Shown: positions 53,198 through 62,508, numbered from the stretch's first letter. The stretch: DNA of 64,000 nt from Lewinellaceae bacterium (GCA_020636445.1 JACJXV010000001.1:62001-126000), one strand, 5' to 3'. The notes: generated by a model from the letters alone, not told the origin. A program made the numbers and translations.

Positions 53198-55273
53198 ATG
53201 AAACTCCTGTCCGCCCTTCCTCTAATCCTGTTGCTTTGGTCGCCCATCAGTGTCAATGCTCAGTCCGCTATAATCCCCTTACCAACCGCCTTCCAACATC
53301 AGTTGGATAGTATTACCGCCCAGGAACAGTGGCCAGGAGCTACTCTCGCTGTGGTTTTGCCCGATGGACAATTGCTTAGTCTGGCCAGTGGTTTTGCGGA
53401 CCGGGAAGAGCGGCTCCCAATGCCTGTAGGGGGACAGTTATTTACCGGAAGTACCGGAAAAACCTTCGTTTCTGCAACGATCTTGCGATTGCTGGATGAA
53501 GGGCAACTTTCCCTTAATGACAGGGCGGTAGCTTACTTTACCAGTCCTGAAGACGCCTGGTTTCGCCGACTCCCCAATGCGCAGGACATCACTATCCGGT
53601 CATTGCTGAATCATACCAGTGGCCTGCCCCGCTATATTTTCCAACCCGCCATGCTGGAAGCCCTGAAAGCTGATCCCTTCCGTAGCTGGACGCCCCGGGA
53701 ATGCCTGGCGGTGCTGGAAAACATGGCTCCGGTCCATCCGGTAGGCAAGGGTTGGGGGTATTCTGACAGCAATTACCTGGTGCTGGGCATGATCATTGAA
53801 AAAATTACCGGCGACACCTACTACCACCAGATCCAGGAGCATATCCTGAATCCTCTTCATCTCCGCCATACCTATCCTTCTACACAACCCGAACTCCCCG
53901 GGCTGGTGCCTGGCTATATTGGTGAAGAAAATTTCCTGAGCTTGCCCCTCAAAACGGTAACGAATGGCCGCTACGCCATGAATCCCCAATTTGAATGGTG
54001 CGGTGGCGGTTTGGTGACCAATGTTGAGGACATGGCCTATTGGCTGAAATGGTTACACAGTGGGAAAGTACTCTCCGCCAGTGCCTACCAGCAGCTTATC
54101 CAACCAGTTGACTTTCGCTCCGGCCAACCTACTACCGGCAGCGGTTACGGGCTGGGGTCTTTTGTTTGGCAAACCCCGCTGGGGACTTTTTATGGTCATT
54201 CCGGAATCATGCCCGGACACCTGACGCAAGTGGAATATTCCGCCCGCTACGGTTTCGCTATCGCCCTGCAAACCAATACCGATGCCGGACTGGGACGGCG
54301 GCACCACCCCGTTGTGCAATGGTTCGCCCGGCAGGTAGCTGCTTTCCTGCGGGCGGAAGCGGCCCGACAGCTAACAATGGTTCCCGTCGACCACCACGTT
54401 CATTCCATGAGCCCGCAGCTGGTGGCCACCTGGAAAGCGATGGGCATTCCTTTTTCCCGCCCCGATTATGTGTATACCCACCTGGATTCCATCCTGGATC
54501 GAAATCAAAGTCAGCAGTTGGCCCTGATATCAATGGCCTACGCCTTTAGCTCAGCGGAGTTTGGAGAGCCCGGACCGAATGCGAAGGCCAATGTACAAGC
54601 CGAAAATGATTACCTGGCTCTCCAAAAAAGCCGGTACCCGCACCGGCTGCAAGCCTTTTTCGGCATCGACCCATTGGCTCCGTATGCAATGGAAGAGGTG
54701 GAACGATGTCACCAGCAACTACACCTCGGCGGAATTAAACTCCATGGCAATGCATCACAAGTTTATCTGACCGAACCAGCGCATCTGCAAAAGGTTAAAG
54801 CCATATTTCAGTATGCCTCCGATAACCGCCTGCCCGTTATCCTCCATTTTGACAATAGCCATCCCCGGTTTGGTGAAGCGGATGTCCGGATACTAGCAGA
54901 TTCTATCCTGGCCAGCCTTGCTTTTGTGGACCTGCAAATAGCTCATTTCGGCACCTCTGGCGGATTCAATGACCGTACCAAGCAGGTGCTGGACTCATTT
55001 CTGGGCCTATTCGCCCAAAATCATCCCATTAGCCGCCATCGCATTCGTTTTGATATTTCCGCCGTTGGCCTGGATAAGGACAGCGAAGGCGTTGCCAAAC
55101 TAACAGCGTCCGAATGGCAGGAACTAGCCACTTACGTTCGCCGCCTGGGTCCCGAACGAATTGTCTTCGGCACCGACTATCCGCTGTATACGGCCACCGA
55201 ATATGCCCAAATACTGCTGGATAAACTTGAGCTTTCGCCGATGGAATTACAACAACTACTACAATCTAAATAA
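53198..55273 (+). CDS. Fusion of class C serine hydrolase and amidohydrolase
   Basis: A 691-residue exported protein (signal peptide ending near SVNAQ). Residues about 25-385 are a beta-lactamase-fold serine hydrolase: SxxK as STGK at 85-88, YSDSNYLVLG for the YxN loop, and FYGHSGIMPGH for the HxG motif. From about 394 a metal-dependent amidohydrolase of the amidohydrolase_2/TatD-like type follows: HxH in VDHHVHSMSP (about 395-402), ILHFDNSHPRF, LQIAHFGTSGG and FGTDYPLY (about 656-661, metal Asp). Both halves keep their catalytic motifs, so the protein may carry out two successive hydrolyses. The fusion join is continuous in one frame. Its end overlaps the converging GH1 gene by 15 bases. Confidence 0.82.
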   Translation: MKLLSALPLILLLWSPISVNAQSAIIPLPTAFQHQLDSITAQEQWPGATLAVVLPDGQLLSLASGFADREERLPMPVGGQLFTGSTGKTFVSATILRLLDEGQLSLNDRAVAYFTSPEDAWFRRLPNAQDITIRSLLNHTSGLPRYIFQPAMLEALKADPFRSWTPRECLAVLENMAPVHPVGKGWGYSDSNYLVLGMIIEKITGDTYYHQIQEHILNPLHLRHTYPSTQPELPGLVPGYIGEENFLSLPLKTVTNGRYAMNPQFEWCGGGLVTNVEDMAYWLKWLHSGKVLSASAYQQLIQPVDFRSGQPTTGSGYGLGSFVWQTPLGTFYGHSGIMPGHLTQVEYSARYGFAIALQTNTDAGLGRRHHPVVQWFARQVAAFLRAEAARQLTMVPVDHHVHSMSPQLVATWKAMGIPFSRPDYVYTHLDSILDRNQSQQLALISMAYAFSSAEFGEPGPNAKANVQAENDYLALQKSRYPHRLQAFFGIDPLAPYAMEEVERCHQQLHLGGIKLHGNASQVYLTEPAHLQKVKAIFQYASDNRLPVILHFDNSHPRFGEADVRILADSILASLAFVDLQIAHFGTSGGFNDRTKQVLDSFLGLFAQNHPISRHRIRFDISAVGLDKDSEGVAKLTASEWQELATYVRRLGPERIVFGTDYPLYTATEYAQILLDKLELSPMELQQLLQSK

Positions 55274-56542
55274 AGCCCGATCGCGACTGATTCGCCCGTA
55301 ATAGTTCCCACTGGGCCGGATCGTTCGTTGCTGGGTATGGGTATCGCAATGAATCAGCCCAAAACGTGCGCTGTAACCCTCCATCCATTCGAAGTTATCC
55401 ATCAGGGTCCAGTGGTAGTAGCGTTGCACGGGAATCCCATCTGCGATAGCGCGCAAGAGCTGATCGAGGTGATCGTAAATAAATGCCCGGCGCAGGGTAT
55501 CCGCTGCATCGCAGACGCCGTTTTCGGTAATAAAAATCGGCAAGCCATACCGTTGGTACATCGACTGGCATAAAGTGTACAACCCCTCGGGGTAAATCTC
55601 CCACCCCAGGTCATTAGTCGGCGCTTCCGGCAGGAGTGTGCGCTTTCCGAAAAGGGTCCATGGGTTGAAGCTTCCTTTGATGATATCGCGGGAGTAATAA
55701 TTGATGCCCATAAAATCGGCAAACACTTTCTCCCCAAAAGGATGCCCCGATCCCAGGGGCCAGCGCAGCCGGCCCTGGGTCATGCCCTCCAGGAAAATAT
55801 CCTGAAAAAAATGATTGTACAGCTTGCTACTTTGGCAGGCTAACCAGCGGTTTTTAAAGGGTTCAAAAATCCGCAGGTGATGCGCCACCCCTACCCGGGT
55901 AGGGGCAAGGCCGCGTTCGGCCCGCAACCGGTGAATAAGGGTATAGGCTTGCAGGTGCCCCAGCACCATGTGCCGGGCAGCTCGGAAATAGCTGCGCATA
56001 TCCCCCTTTTTTCCCGGAGGAAAAATGCCCTCTATGTACCCCATGGCCAGGTACACATTGGGTTCGTTGATCGTAATCCAGTCTTCAACCAGGTCGCTGA
56101 GGGCACGTACCGCATATTCTACGTAGTGCAGAAAATGATCCACTGCCTGGGGGTTAGTCCAGGCCCCCTGTTCCTCCAGCCAGAGCGGATTCGAAAAATG
56201 GTGCAAGGTCACCAGTGGGCGAATCCCCGCCGTCAGGAGTTGTTGAATTTCATCGCGGTAGTGGGCAATAGCCTCGGGATCAAACTGCCCGGGTTGGGGC
56301 TCAATCCGGCTCCATTCCAGTCCTAAGCGGTAGGTATGAATATTCAGTTGCTGCATAAGACCAATGTCCTCCGCTACCCGGTTCCAGTGGTCATTGGCGG
56401 TAATGCAATGGTCGCCCTGGTGGGGTTTTCCCAATTCGCACCATTGAAACCAGTTATTATTGCGATCGCCGCCTTCGATTTGGGTAGCAGCGGTAGCCAC
56501 GCCGAATAAAAAATCAGCGGGGAAATTTCTTGTTTCTTCCAT
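55259..56542 (-). CDS. GH1 beta-glucosidase-like enzyme
   Basis: A 427-residue GH1 enzyme with the family start FPADFLFGVATAATQIEGG. Acid/base Glu160 is in DWITINEPNVYLAMGY and nucleophile Glu340 in LPIFITENGVCDA. HHFSNPLW and the C-terminal LMDNFEWMEGYSARFGLIHCD box are also clear. There is no signal peptide, so it is cytoplasmic. GH1 members split beta-glucosides, beta-galactosides and their 6-phosphates; a PTS-type phosphate pocket is not obvious. It is 5 bases after the GPH/MFS carrier, so it probably cuts the sugar that the carrier imports. Confidence 0.93.
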   Translation of the reverse strand: MEETRNFPADFLFGVATAATQIEGGDRNNNWFQWCELGKPHQGDHCITANDHWNRVAEDIGLMQQLNIHTYRLGLEWSRIEPQPGQFDPEAIAHYRDEIQQLLTAGIRPLVTLHHFSNPLWLEEQGAWTNPQAVDHFLHYVEYAVRALSDLVEDWITINEPNVYLAMGYIEGIFPPGKKGDMRSYFRAARHMVLGHLQAYTLIHRLRAERGLAPTRVGVAHHLRIFEPFKNRWLACQSSKLYNHFFQDIFLEGMTQGRLRWPLGSGHPFGEKVFADFMGINYYSRDIIKGSFNPWTLFGKRTLLPEAPTNDLGWEIYPEGLYTLCQSMYQRYGLPIFITENGVCDAADTLRRAFIYDHLDQLLRAIADGIPVQRYYHWTLMDNFEWMEGYSARFGLIHCDTHTQQRTIRPSGNYYGRISRDRALFRL

Positions 56543-56547
56543 CAGTA

Positions 56548-57906
56548 CTAAGTCTTTTTTTCGCCTTGCAAAACGGTTTTCTCCTGATACCGGCTAAAAT
56601 AGATGCCTGCGAAGAGACATAATAAGGCTCCAGCCAGCCCACTGATTCGAATACCAAGATCGTCCCCTGGGTCTTTCCCGAGCGTAGTCAACATGGCAAA
56701 GATCAGCACTCCAGCGGTTTGACCAAATTTCTGCATCAGGGTGCGGGCTGCGAAAAACATACCCTCCTGACGGATCCCACTTTGCCGGGCATCGTGCTCG
56801 GCGATGTCGGCTAAGATGGCATTAGGCAGTACCCCTAAAAAGGAAATGGGAACCGCCAGTAAAACGGTCAGGGCATAAGCCTGCCCCAAAGCCGCCAATG
56901 GCCAATGGCCCAGTTGGATCACCCCCAGAAAAACGATGCCCATCCAGAAAAAGGCCCCCACAACCAGCCATTTCTTACCCAGGCGGGCCGCCAGCATATT
57001 GACAATCGGGTAAAAAACAAAGGATACCAAAATCAGCATCGGCAACAAAATGCCCATTTGCGCTTCCGGCAGCCCCAGCAGCACCGTGATATAATACAAT
57101 AATCCTGTCATGACAATCGTCAGTCCGGTGAAATAGGCAAAGTCGGCAGCCACATAATACCGGAAATGAGCATTGCGAAAGGTACGCAGTAAGGCTTCCC
57201 GCAGGGGAATATCGGCCGGCTGTCCTTGACTGTAGCGTTTCTCGTCAATCAACCAGGCGGGCAATGCCATGAACACCACGGCAAGCAGCGCCAAAATACC
57301 GATTGCCGCCTGTAGTGCCTGGACTTTGCCCGCCAGTCCCCAGGCGCTTTCCAGCACCCCGGCCAACACCGGCACCTGCGAGGCCAGAACAATCCCGAGG
57401 GCGTAGGTAATGGAAATCCAGGTTGATAAATTGAGTCGCTCCCGTGGCGTATGCCCCAACTCCGGGAGCAGCGCAAAATAAGGCGTTACGTATACGGTAA
57501 GCGCCAGGTAAAAACCTGCCTGCACGACAACCAGCCAGGCGATATTCCAGCCACTGATTCCCGGAGCCACCGGAACGAATAACAGCAGGCAAAAAAAGGC
57601 TGCCGGCAGCGCCCCCAACCGCAGAAAGGGAATGCGGCGCCCCCGCGGACTCTGCCAGCGGTCACTCCAGCTGGCAACCAACGGATCGGTTACTGCATCA
57701 AACAGGCGCCCGCTGGCCGCAATTAAGGTCAGCGTATTCAGTACCGTCAGAAAGGTAACCTGGGAAATAAACAAAGGGATTCCTGCATTGGCTGGTGGTA
57801 AGTAGAAATACACCAGCTGCAAGGAGACTATATTGATCAGCGTTGACCAGCCTAGCTGGCCGACGGCATAGATGAGCTGCTTTCCCAGGGGTAGTTTGGC
57901 TGTCAT
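56548..57906 (-). CDS. GPH-type MFS sugar transporter 2
   Basis: A 452-residue, 12-helix carrier of the glycoside-pentoside-hexuronide group. The motif RLFDAVTDPLVASWSDRWQSPRGRRIPFLRLGALP around residues 65-97 is typical, and DIAEHDARQSGIRQEGMFFA marks the second half. It is only distantly like carrier 1 at 37371. It sits between the GH36 and GH1 genes, so an alpha-galactoside or mixed galactose/glucose substrate is plausible. GH1 starts 5 bases after its stop. Confidence 0.88.
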   Translation of the reverse strand: MTAKLPLGKQLIYAVGQLGWSTLINIVSLQLVYFYLPPANAGIPLFISQVTFLTVLNTLTLIAASGRLFDAVTDPLVASWSDRWQSPRGRRIPFLRLGALPAAFFCLLLFVPVAPGISGWNIAWLVVVQAGFYLALTVYVTPYFALLPELGHTPRERLNLSTWISITYALGIVLASQVPVLAGVLESAWGLAGKVQALQAAIGILALLAVVFMALPAWLIDEKRYSQGQPADIPLREALLRTFRNAHFRYYVAADFAYFTGLTIVMTGLLYYITVLLGLPEAQMGILLPMLILVSFVFYPIVNMLAARLGKKWLVVGAFFWMGIVFLGVIQLGHWPLAALGQAYALTVLLAVPISFLGVLPNAILADIAEHDARQSGIRQEGMFFAARTLMQKFGQTAGVLIFAMLTTLGKDPGDDLGIRISGLAGALLCLFAGIYFSRYQEKTVLQGEKKT

Positions 57907-58027
57907 GTGTAAGCGTTTTCCAGTGGACTATTTTCAGGTCCTGAAACTAAGGATTTTTTGGCTGCCTGCCTACCGGACCATGAAGATGGCTGGGTTGGAC
58001 AGCCGCTGTTTAGGGTAGCTTTTCTTT

Positions 58028-58091
58028 CGTACCTACGGCACGATGGTTTTGTATCGGACTGTTCTTACCAGGTTTGGGTCCCTACGGGACC
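58028..58091. repeat. Pair of small CCTACGG palindromes
   Basis: CGTACCTACGGCACG (58028-58042) and GGTCCCTACGGGACC (58077-58091) share a CC-TAC-GG core inside inverted flanks. They lie in the 211-base spacer between GH36 and the carrier gene and resemble repeated palindromic units seen in Bacteroidota intergenic DNA. Confidence 0.5.
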
Positions 58092-58117
58092 AGATGCGGG
58101 TTTTGCATTGGGTTTTT

Positions 58118-60094
58118 CTAAGCATCGGGCAAGACCAACAATCCACCTTCCGCCAAAGGCGTGGGATGGTACTCCACTCCATTCCACTGATAAGGTTTTA
58201 AGTCAGGCACCCAAAAATGTACCATTGCCGTGGGAATTGCCTGATTATGGCGAACCAGGGTAACCTGATTCCCCGCAAATTGCCAGCGGGTGACATCCGC
58301 GCCGGGAAACAGATGGCCGTCGCTACCTAACAACACCGGCCCCTTCCGGGAAAATTGACGCAAGATAATCGACGCATAAGGGGCCAGATCCACGTCATGG
58401 GTGACCACTTTCCCGTCGGCAAACCATTCTCCGGGAGGTAACGGCATCTGCATGGGAGATTTTCCCAGGTTAGCGGCCAGAACAAACACGCCACCCGCCG
58501 CGGCAAAAGACACCCGGTATCCTTCGCCTTCTTGTCGAAGCTCAGTTACCTGCCGGGGAAAAACCGGAAACTGGCGCCGGTACCACCCCGCGATGGCTGG
58601 GGAATAATCGGCAAGCGCATCACTGGTAAAAAGTAGGCTACCCAGTACCTGATTGACCCGAAACAGCGTAAGGCGCTGGGTCCAGGTCATCTTTTGATCA
58701 GTGTCCCGCATTATAAAGACATCTGGATCGTTGCGGAACCCCTGGCCATCAAGCAGAAAGCGCGCCAGCGTGCTGCGCAATGCACTTTTCGTAGACACCC
58801 GTTCGCGGTAGCGGATCAGATCCGCCAGCCGCCAATCTTCCCAGATCAGGCCCACATCAGCACTTACCCGGCAGAAGTCTACCAAACCCCGGGCGCTTGC
58901 CAGTGGTACCCCACACCCCAACAACCGGACTGCTGGCACTGCTTCCCGGACCAATTCCATGGCTGCGCGCATGGCCTGGGCGCGCGTTTTCCCAACCGGT
59001 GGGGCCAATGCCGCTGCATACAAAAAGTCGAGCTTGATTAAGCCAAAACCCCACTCCCCGCTAATGCGTTGCAGCGTTTTACGAACAAAAGCGCGTACCG
59101 CCTCCTGACTCAAATCAAGCGCATAAAAGCGCCCGCTCCACCCTGGTGAAAAACCGGCCTCCACCAGGTTACCGGTAGCATCCCGGGCAATCCAATCCGG
59201 GTGTTCCCGGCGTAAGCTGGATTTTTCCTCGCAGATAAATGGCGCTAGCCATAACCCTGGCTCGTACCCGGCAGCCCGAATAGCGGTCGCCAACGACGCC
59301 ATCCCCGCGGAAAATTTCGCATTGGGCTCCCAGTCACCAACCGCCTGCTGATAGCCATCATCGATCTGAAAATAATCGAGCGGAATACGGGCTTGTTGAA
59401 AAGCTCGCACGTTCGCCTGGATAATCGACTGATCGATCTGCGTATAGTAGCGGTACCAGCTCGTCCAGCCGGTACTGGGCAGTTCCGGTTCAGGGAAGGG
59501 GCTTCCAGGGAGCACGTGGGCCGTAGTCGTCACGGCCTGCCGGACCGCCAATAAGCGCAAGGGCTCCGTCAGCACCAGTCCATCGACATCTTTTTCGATG
59601 ACCAGAAACTCCTGCTTTGGATAAGTGCGAAAGCGCGTGTAAGCCACGGATTCATCCTCCGAGAGCCACCAGTGATAGTATTCACCCTGACGCAGGTATA
59701 TCCAGGCATAACTATGAAAACAGCCAGGTTCGCCGGAGTAGTCGGTAAACCTATAATCCCCGTATTGGGAAAACCGGTAATGCCGGTTGATGGGGCCCAC
59801 CCAGCGATTCAGGTTGGGCAAGCGTTCCAGGAGGGTGTATTCCCGGCTTTCCGTCCAGGTCTGATAGCCATTGACCAGCACACGGGTGTCCTGCGGATAG
59901 GCCTGACGTAGGGTAAGGTAAAATCCGCGTAAGGTGATCTCTCCCCGGGGATGGAGGGTAAGTTGCCATTGGCCCCCTTCCTCCTGCAAGGAGATTTCCT
60001 GCATCCAGGGGGGTGGTTCTACGCCAGGTATACCCTGCCAGAAGTGGGAAACACCGGCAATCTCAACCTTCAGCTCAAGATGTACAATATCCAT
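58118..60094 (-). CDS. GH36-type alpha-galactosidase
   Basis: The ATG at 60094 gives 658 residues (a GTG 24 bases earlier is less likely). The GH36 features are an N-terminal beta-supersandwich, then the barrel entry STGWTSWYRYYTQ and DYFQIDDGYQQAVGDWEPN. The nucleophile is Asp364 in GLIKLDFLYAAA and the acid/base Asp421 in CRVSADVGLIWEDW (GTG numbering). GCGVPLASARG follows the usual substrate-loop position. No signal peptide is visible. It probably removes alpha-linked galactose in the cytoplasm, with the GPH carrier and GH1 enzyme downstream on the same strand. Some GH36 members act on other alpha-galactosyl or raffinose-type sugars. Confidence 0.85.
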   Translation of the reverse strand: MDIVHLELKVEIAGVSHFWQGIPGVEPPPWMQEISLQEEGGQWQLTLHPRGEITLRGFYLTLRQAYPQDTRVLVNGYQTWTESREYTLLERLPNLNRWVGPINRHYRFSQYGDYRFTDYSGEPGCFHSYAWIYLRQGEYYHWWLSEDESVAYTRFRTYPKQEFLVIEKDVDGLVLTEPLRLLAVRQAVTTTAHVLPGSPFPEPELPSTGWTSWYRYYTQIDQSIIQANVRAFQQARIPLDYFQIDDGYQQAVGDWEPNAKFSAGMASLATAIRAAGYEPGLWLAPFICEEKSSLRREHPDWIARDATGNLVEAGFSPGWSGRFYALDLSQEAVRAFVRKTLQRISGEWGFGLIKLDFLYAAALAPPVGKTRAQAMRAAMELVREAVPAVRLLGCGVPLASARGLVDFCRVSADVGLIWEDWRLADLIRYRERVSTKSALRSTLARFLLDGQGFRNDPDVFIMRDTDQKMTWTQRLTLFRVNQVLGSLLFTSDALADYSPAIAGWYRRQFPVFPRQVTELRQEGEGYRVSFAAAGGVFVLAANLGKSPMQMPLPPGEWFADGKVVTHDVDLAPYASIILRQFSRKGPVLLGSDGHLFPGADVTRWQFAGNQVTLVRHNQAIPTAMVHFWVPDLKPYQWNGVEYHPTPLAEGGLLVLPDA

Positions 60095-60180
60095 TAAACA
60101 AGGATAGTGAATTTTCACAGCTCTCTCCCCAAAGACGCTCTATGAACAGCAGGGAATGCCAGCTTAAATGGAAAACAATA

Positions 60181-60209
60181 TGTGTAAACCTGTGTAATCT
60201 GGGGTAAAA
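60181..60209. repeat. Interspersed repeat copy A (GTGTAAA-CTGTGTAATCTG)
   Basis: TGTGTAAACCTGTGTAATCTG followed by GGGTAAAA matches 62479-62508 in about 25 of 29 positions. It lies 48 bases past the stop of the DUF6090 gene. Confidence 0.6.
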
Positions 60210-60256
60210 CACCCTTGCCCAACCCGGCGAAAAGACGCTCTCATTTAGTCTCGCCC

Positions 60257-60970
60257 CTATTCCACCAGATAAGCGTCGATTTCCTGGATTAATTCATGGG
60301 ATTTACGAATTGCATTACTTTTAATGGAAAGGGATGCGCCTCGGTAGAGATTTCTCATCGCCAGAATGTTTTGTAATTCGGGGTCATCCCGGAGGAAAGT
60401 AAAATCATTGGGAATAGCTGCCCCCCTGGTTATTCTAAAATTTTTCAACAGATATACCTGTTCAACATTGTTGTAGGATTGTTGATCCGTGTCATAGATT
60501 TCCCGTATTTGTGCATAGTCGATATCGAATAGATTCAACACCTTATTCCTGATTCTCTCCGATTGGATAATATCCACGCCCTTAGCACGGATAGTTTCCA
60601 TGGTCGAATTCGATAAGTTTGTCGGATAGCTGGCTATGGCCTGTGCAAAATAGGATGCCAGCGTATCGGAATAAGCAACCTTATTCTCCAGCGCACGGAA
60701 CAGGTTTTCAATGGCAACCACGCTTGCCGAATCCTGTTGCATGGTTTGCCGAATAATCCCAACATTAGCGGTAATGTTCCTCGACAGCTCGATTAAAATG
60801 GCTGCTTCCTGATCCCTACTTTTTCGGTTTTCATTCCAGCCATTTATCTGAATAGCTATCAAAATCCCGATGACCACCAGGAAAATCTCGCCAATGGCAT
60901 AAAGCAGATATCCTTTCAGATTTCCCTCGTCAATTAATTTCCGTTTGATTCTTCTCCAGAAATGCAGCAT
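60257..60970 (-). CDS. DUF6090-type membrane protein
   Basis: A 237-residue protein with the hallmark DUF6090 start: a short basic cytoplasmic piece (FWRRIKRKLIDEGNLKGYLL), one membrane helix (AIGEIFLVVIGILIAIQIN), then WNENRKSRDQE and a helical extracytoplasmic domain of about 180 residues. Such proteins are very common in Bacteroidota, often in several copies, and have no known function. There is no enzyme motif. It is the last of a small minus-strand group with the 40-residue peptide and the DUF4279 protein. Confidence 0.88.
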   Translation of the reverse strand: MLHFWRRIKRKLIDEGNLKGYLLYAIGEIFLVVIGILIAIQINGWNENRKSRDQEAAILIELSRNITANVGIIRQTMQQDSASVVAIENLFRALENKVAYSDTLASYFAQAIASYPTNLSNSTMETIRAKGVDIIQSERIRNKVLNLFDIDYAQIREIYDTDQQSYNNVEQVYLLKNFRITRGAAIPNDFTFLRDDPELQNILAMRNLYRGASLSIKSNAIRKSHELIQEIDAYLVE

Positions 60971-61077
60971 TTTTTTCTTTTAAATGAATAAAGCAGACGG
61001 GCAATCAGGGGTCTCTTTTGGGTTTCGGCAACCTGGGGTAGTACTGATTTTCTAATCTTCCTCCGGGTAGATGGATT

Positions 61078-61200
61078 CTATTCCAGGGTTTCTACCGGCT
61101 CTGTCCCCAGCCATTGGATACAGTCGGCCTTCGTCAAGGTGCCTAAATGGATAGCGAAATAGACGCAGGCCTGGCCGATAATCATTCTATCGCTATTCAT
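61078..61200 (-). CDS. Candidate 40-residue small protein
   Basis: An ATG at 61200 opens a 40-codon frame (MNSDRMIIGQACVYFAIHLG, then TLTKADCIQWLG and a short acidic tail ending in Leu-Glu) to a TAG at 61078. The sequence is mixed, with two Cys and no membrane segment. AAAATGAAACAAC lies just before the start. It sits 107 bases before the DUF6090 gene and 176 after the DUF4279 gene. No family was recognised, and it may be a chance frame. Confidence 0.35.
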   Translation of the reverse strand: MNSDRMIIGQACVYFAIHLGTLTKADCIQWLGTEPVETLE

Positions 61201-61376
61201 GTTGTTTCATTTTAAGTGATGGGTCATTATTATGTATAAGCTTTGTTCCGTGCAATTTTGGGGTTCAACAAGGCAAAAAACGCAGGCGACGCAGCGCGTC
61301 GGCGAGGCTTTTTAACGACGTGGAAGCCCAAAAGGGCCTGAAATAAGGTATAGATAATATTGTCCCATCACTTACA

Positions 61377-62108
61377 TCAAATAGGGAATATTTCACTCTC
61401 CAGTCTTGCCCCAATTTCACCCAGAAATAATAAGGTCTCGTTATCCAGATCAAAATCTGTCAGGGAGCTCCAAATAACGATCCCTAGGCCGTAATGCGCC
61501 GTGGGGTTTGCCTTTTTTAATGCAATCAGCCGGTCTTTTAAGGGCATCAGTCGTTTTACCATTTGCTGACCCAGAACACCTCCAGGAATATTCCTGGTCA
61601 AGGGTGTTTTGAGTATCCAATGGTTCTCGACCGCACCCCTTTGTCCATCCGATTCTACACCCAGCCAACGTTCGACATCCGCGCCCGTCAGGTTTTCTGA
61701 ATAAATATAGAACGTGGCAAAACCGGTGTGACTTAGTGGTTCTCCTTTACTGGTCAAGAGGAATTTCTGCTCATAATAGTGGAGAAAACGATCCACAATG
61801 GTGTCGAAATCAGCAACCTGGTAGGCCTCTATCGAGCGTTTTATCATTTCCGACAAGGACATCCCCGCTTCACCCCGCCATGCCCAATCTTCCGTATCTC
61901 GTCCGGTATAACACTTGGTGTTTTCCACCGTTAAAGGGTCTCCGAAATAGGACTTAAAACCAGCTATACAGCGCACGATATCATGGCAGTTGCCCCAATC
62001 CCGTAAAGCATCTACCAAAAGACTGGCCATCTCTCTCAGGTCATGATCGGTCTCGTCGAGAGCGACCAGGTGCAGTAGCGAACGAAAGGTCTTGATTCTG
62101 TGAGGCAT
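61377..62108 (-). CDS. DUF4279-like protein with unknown N-terminal domain
   Basis: A 243-residue cytoplasmic protein. The C-terminal half (about 125-243) looks like DUF4279, with ATFYIYSENLTGADVERWLG, the WILKTPL strand, and LFLGEIGARLESEIFPI at the end. The N-terminal half (about 1-115) is helical (FRSLLHLVALDETDHDLREM), rich in Asp and Trp (RDTEDWAWRGEAGMSLSEM), and not recognised. DUF4279 proteins are small proteins sometimes found as toxin-immunity partners, but no toxin gene is next to it here. It is followed by the candidate 40-residue frame and the DUF6090 gene. Confidence 0.6.
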   Translation of the reverse strand: MPHRIKTFRSLLHLVALDETDHDLREMASLLVDALRDWGNCHDIVRCIAGFKSYFGDPLTVENTKCYTGRDTEDWAWRGEAGMSLSEMIKRSIEAYQVADFDTIVDRFLHYYEQKFLLTSKGEPLSHTGFATFYIYSENLTGADVERWLGVESDGQRGAVENHWILKTPLTRNIPGGVLGQQMVKRLMPLKDRLIALKKANPTAHYGLGIVIWSSLTDFDLDNETLLFLGEIGARLESEIFPI

Positions 62109-62394
62109 GCTTGGGGAGATAAGTTGAAGGGTTTATATCCTGTCTTTTGATCTTTGCTGCATGAATTTGTAATAAGTTGAGATAGTACGTTTTATCTGAC
62201 ACAGCTTTAGAAAACGCTCTCGAAAAAGACGAATATTGTCCTTTTTTGAACAGTTATTTTCATTTTTTAAAGTGCCAGGATGATCTTGTAAATTTTGGAC
62301 CACAAGTTTTTATCGCTCAATATCCAAAATCGTTTTCGTACCAATATTCTAAATTTCGATCTCCTCTATTAGGGGTCGGCTTCGATTCCACTGT

Positions 62395-62414
62395 CCAAGC
62401 GAAGAAACGCTTGG
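62395..62414. terminator. Small perfect hairpin
   Basis: Seven-base arms CCAAGCG/CGCTTGG with a six-base loop. It lies about 115 bases downstream, on the minus strand, of the phosphatase-like gene stop and may end its transcript, but lacks a T run. Confidence 0.35.
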
Positions 62415-62478
62415 TAGACTAGACCCTCATTACTACGCCACAGGTAAAGGCAATTTACAGCTATCTCTAAACCCAATC

Positions 62479-62508
62479 CGTGTAAATCTGTGTAATCTGT
62501 GGTGAAAA
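62479..62508. repeat. Interspersed repeat copy B (GTGTAAA-CTGTGTAATCTG)
   Basis: CGTGTAAATCTGTGTAATCTG followed by TGGTGAAAA is the second copy of the motif at 60181-60209. In both places it lies close after the stop codon of a minus-strand gene. Confidence 0.6.

Noticed and set aside
55259..60094. GH1-MFS-GH36 group considered as part of the beta-glucan locus
   Set aside because: It is separated by two plus-strand genes and contains an alpha-galactosidase-type enzyme, so it is treated as an independent sugar operon.
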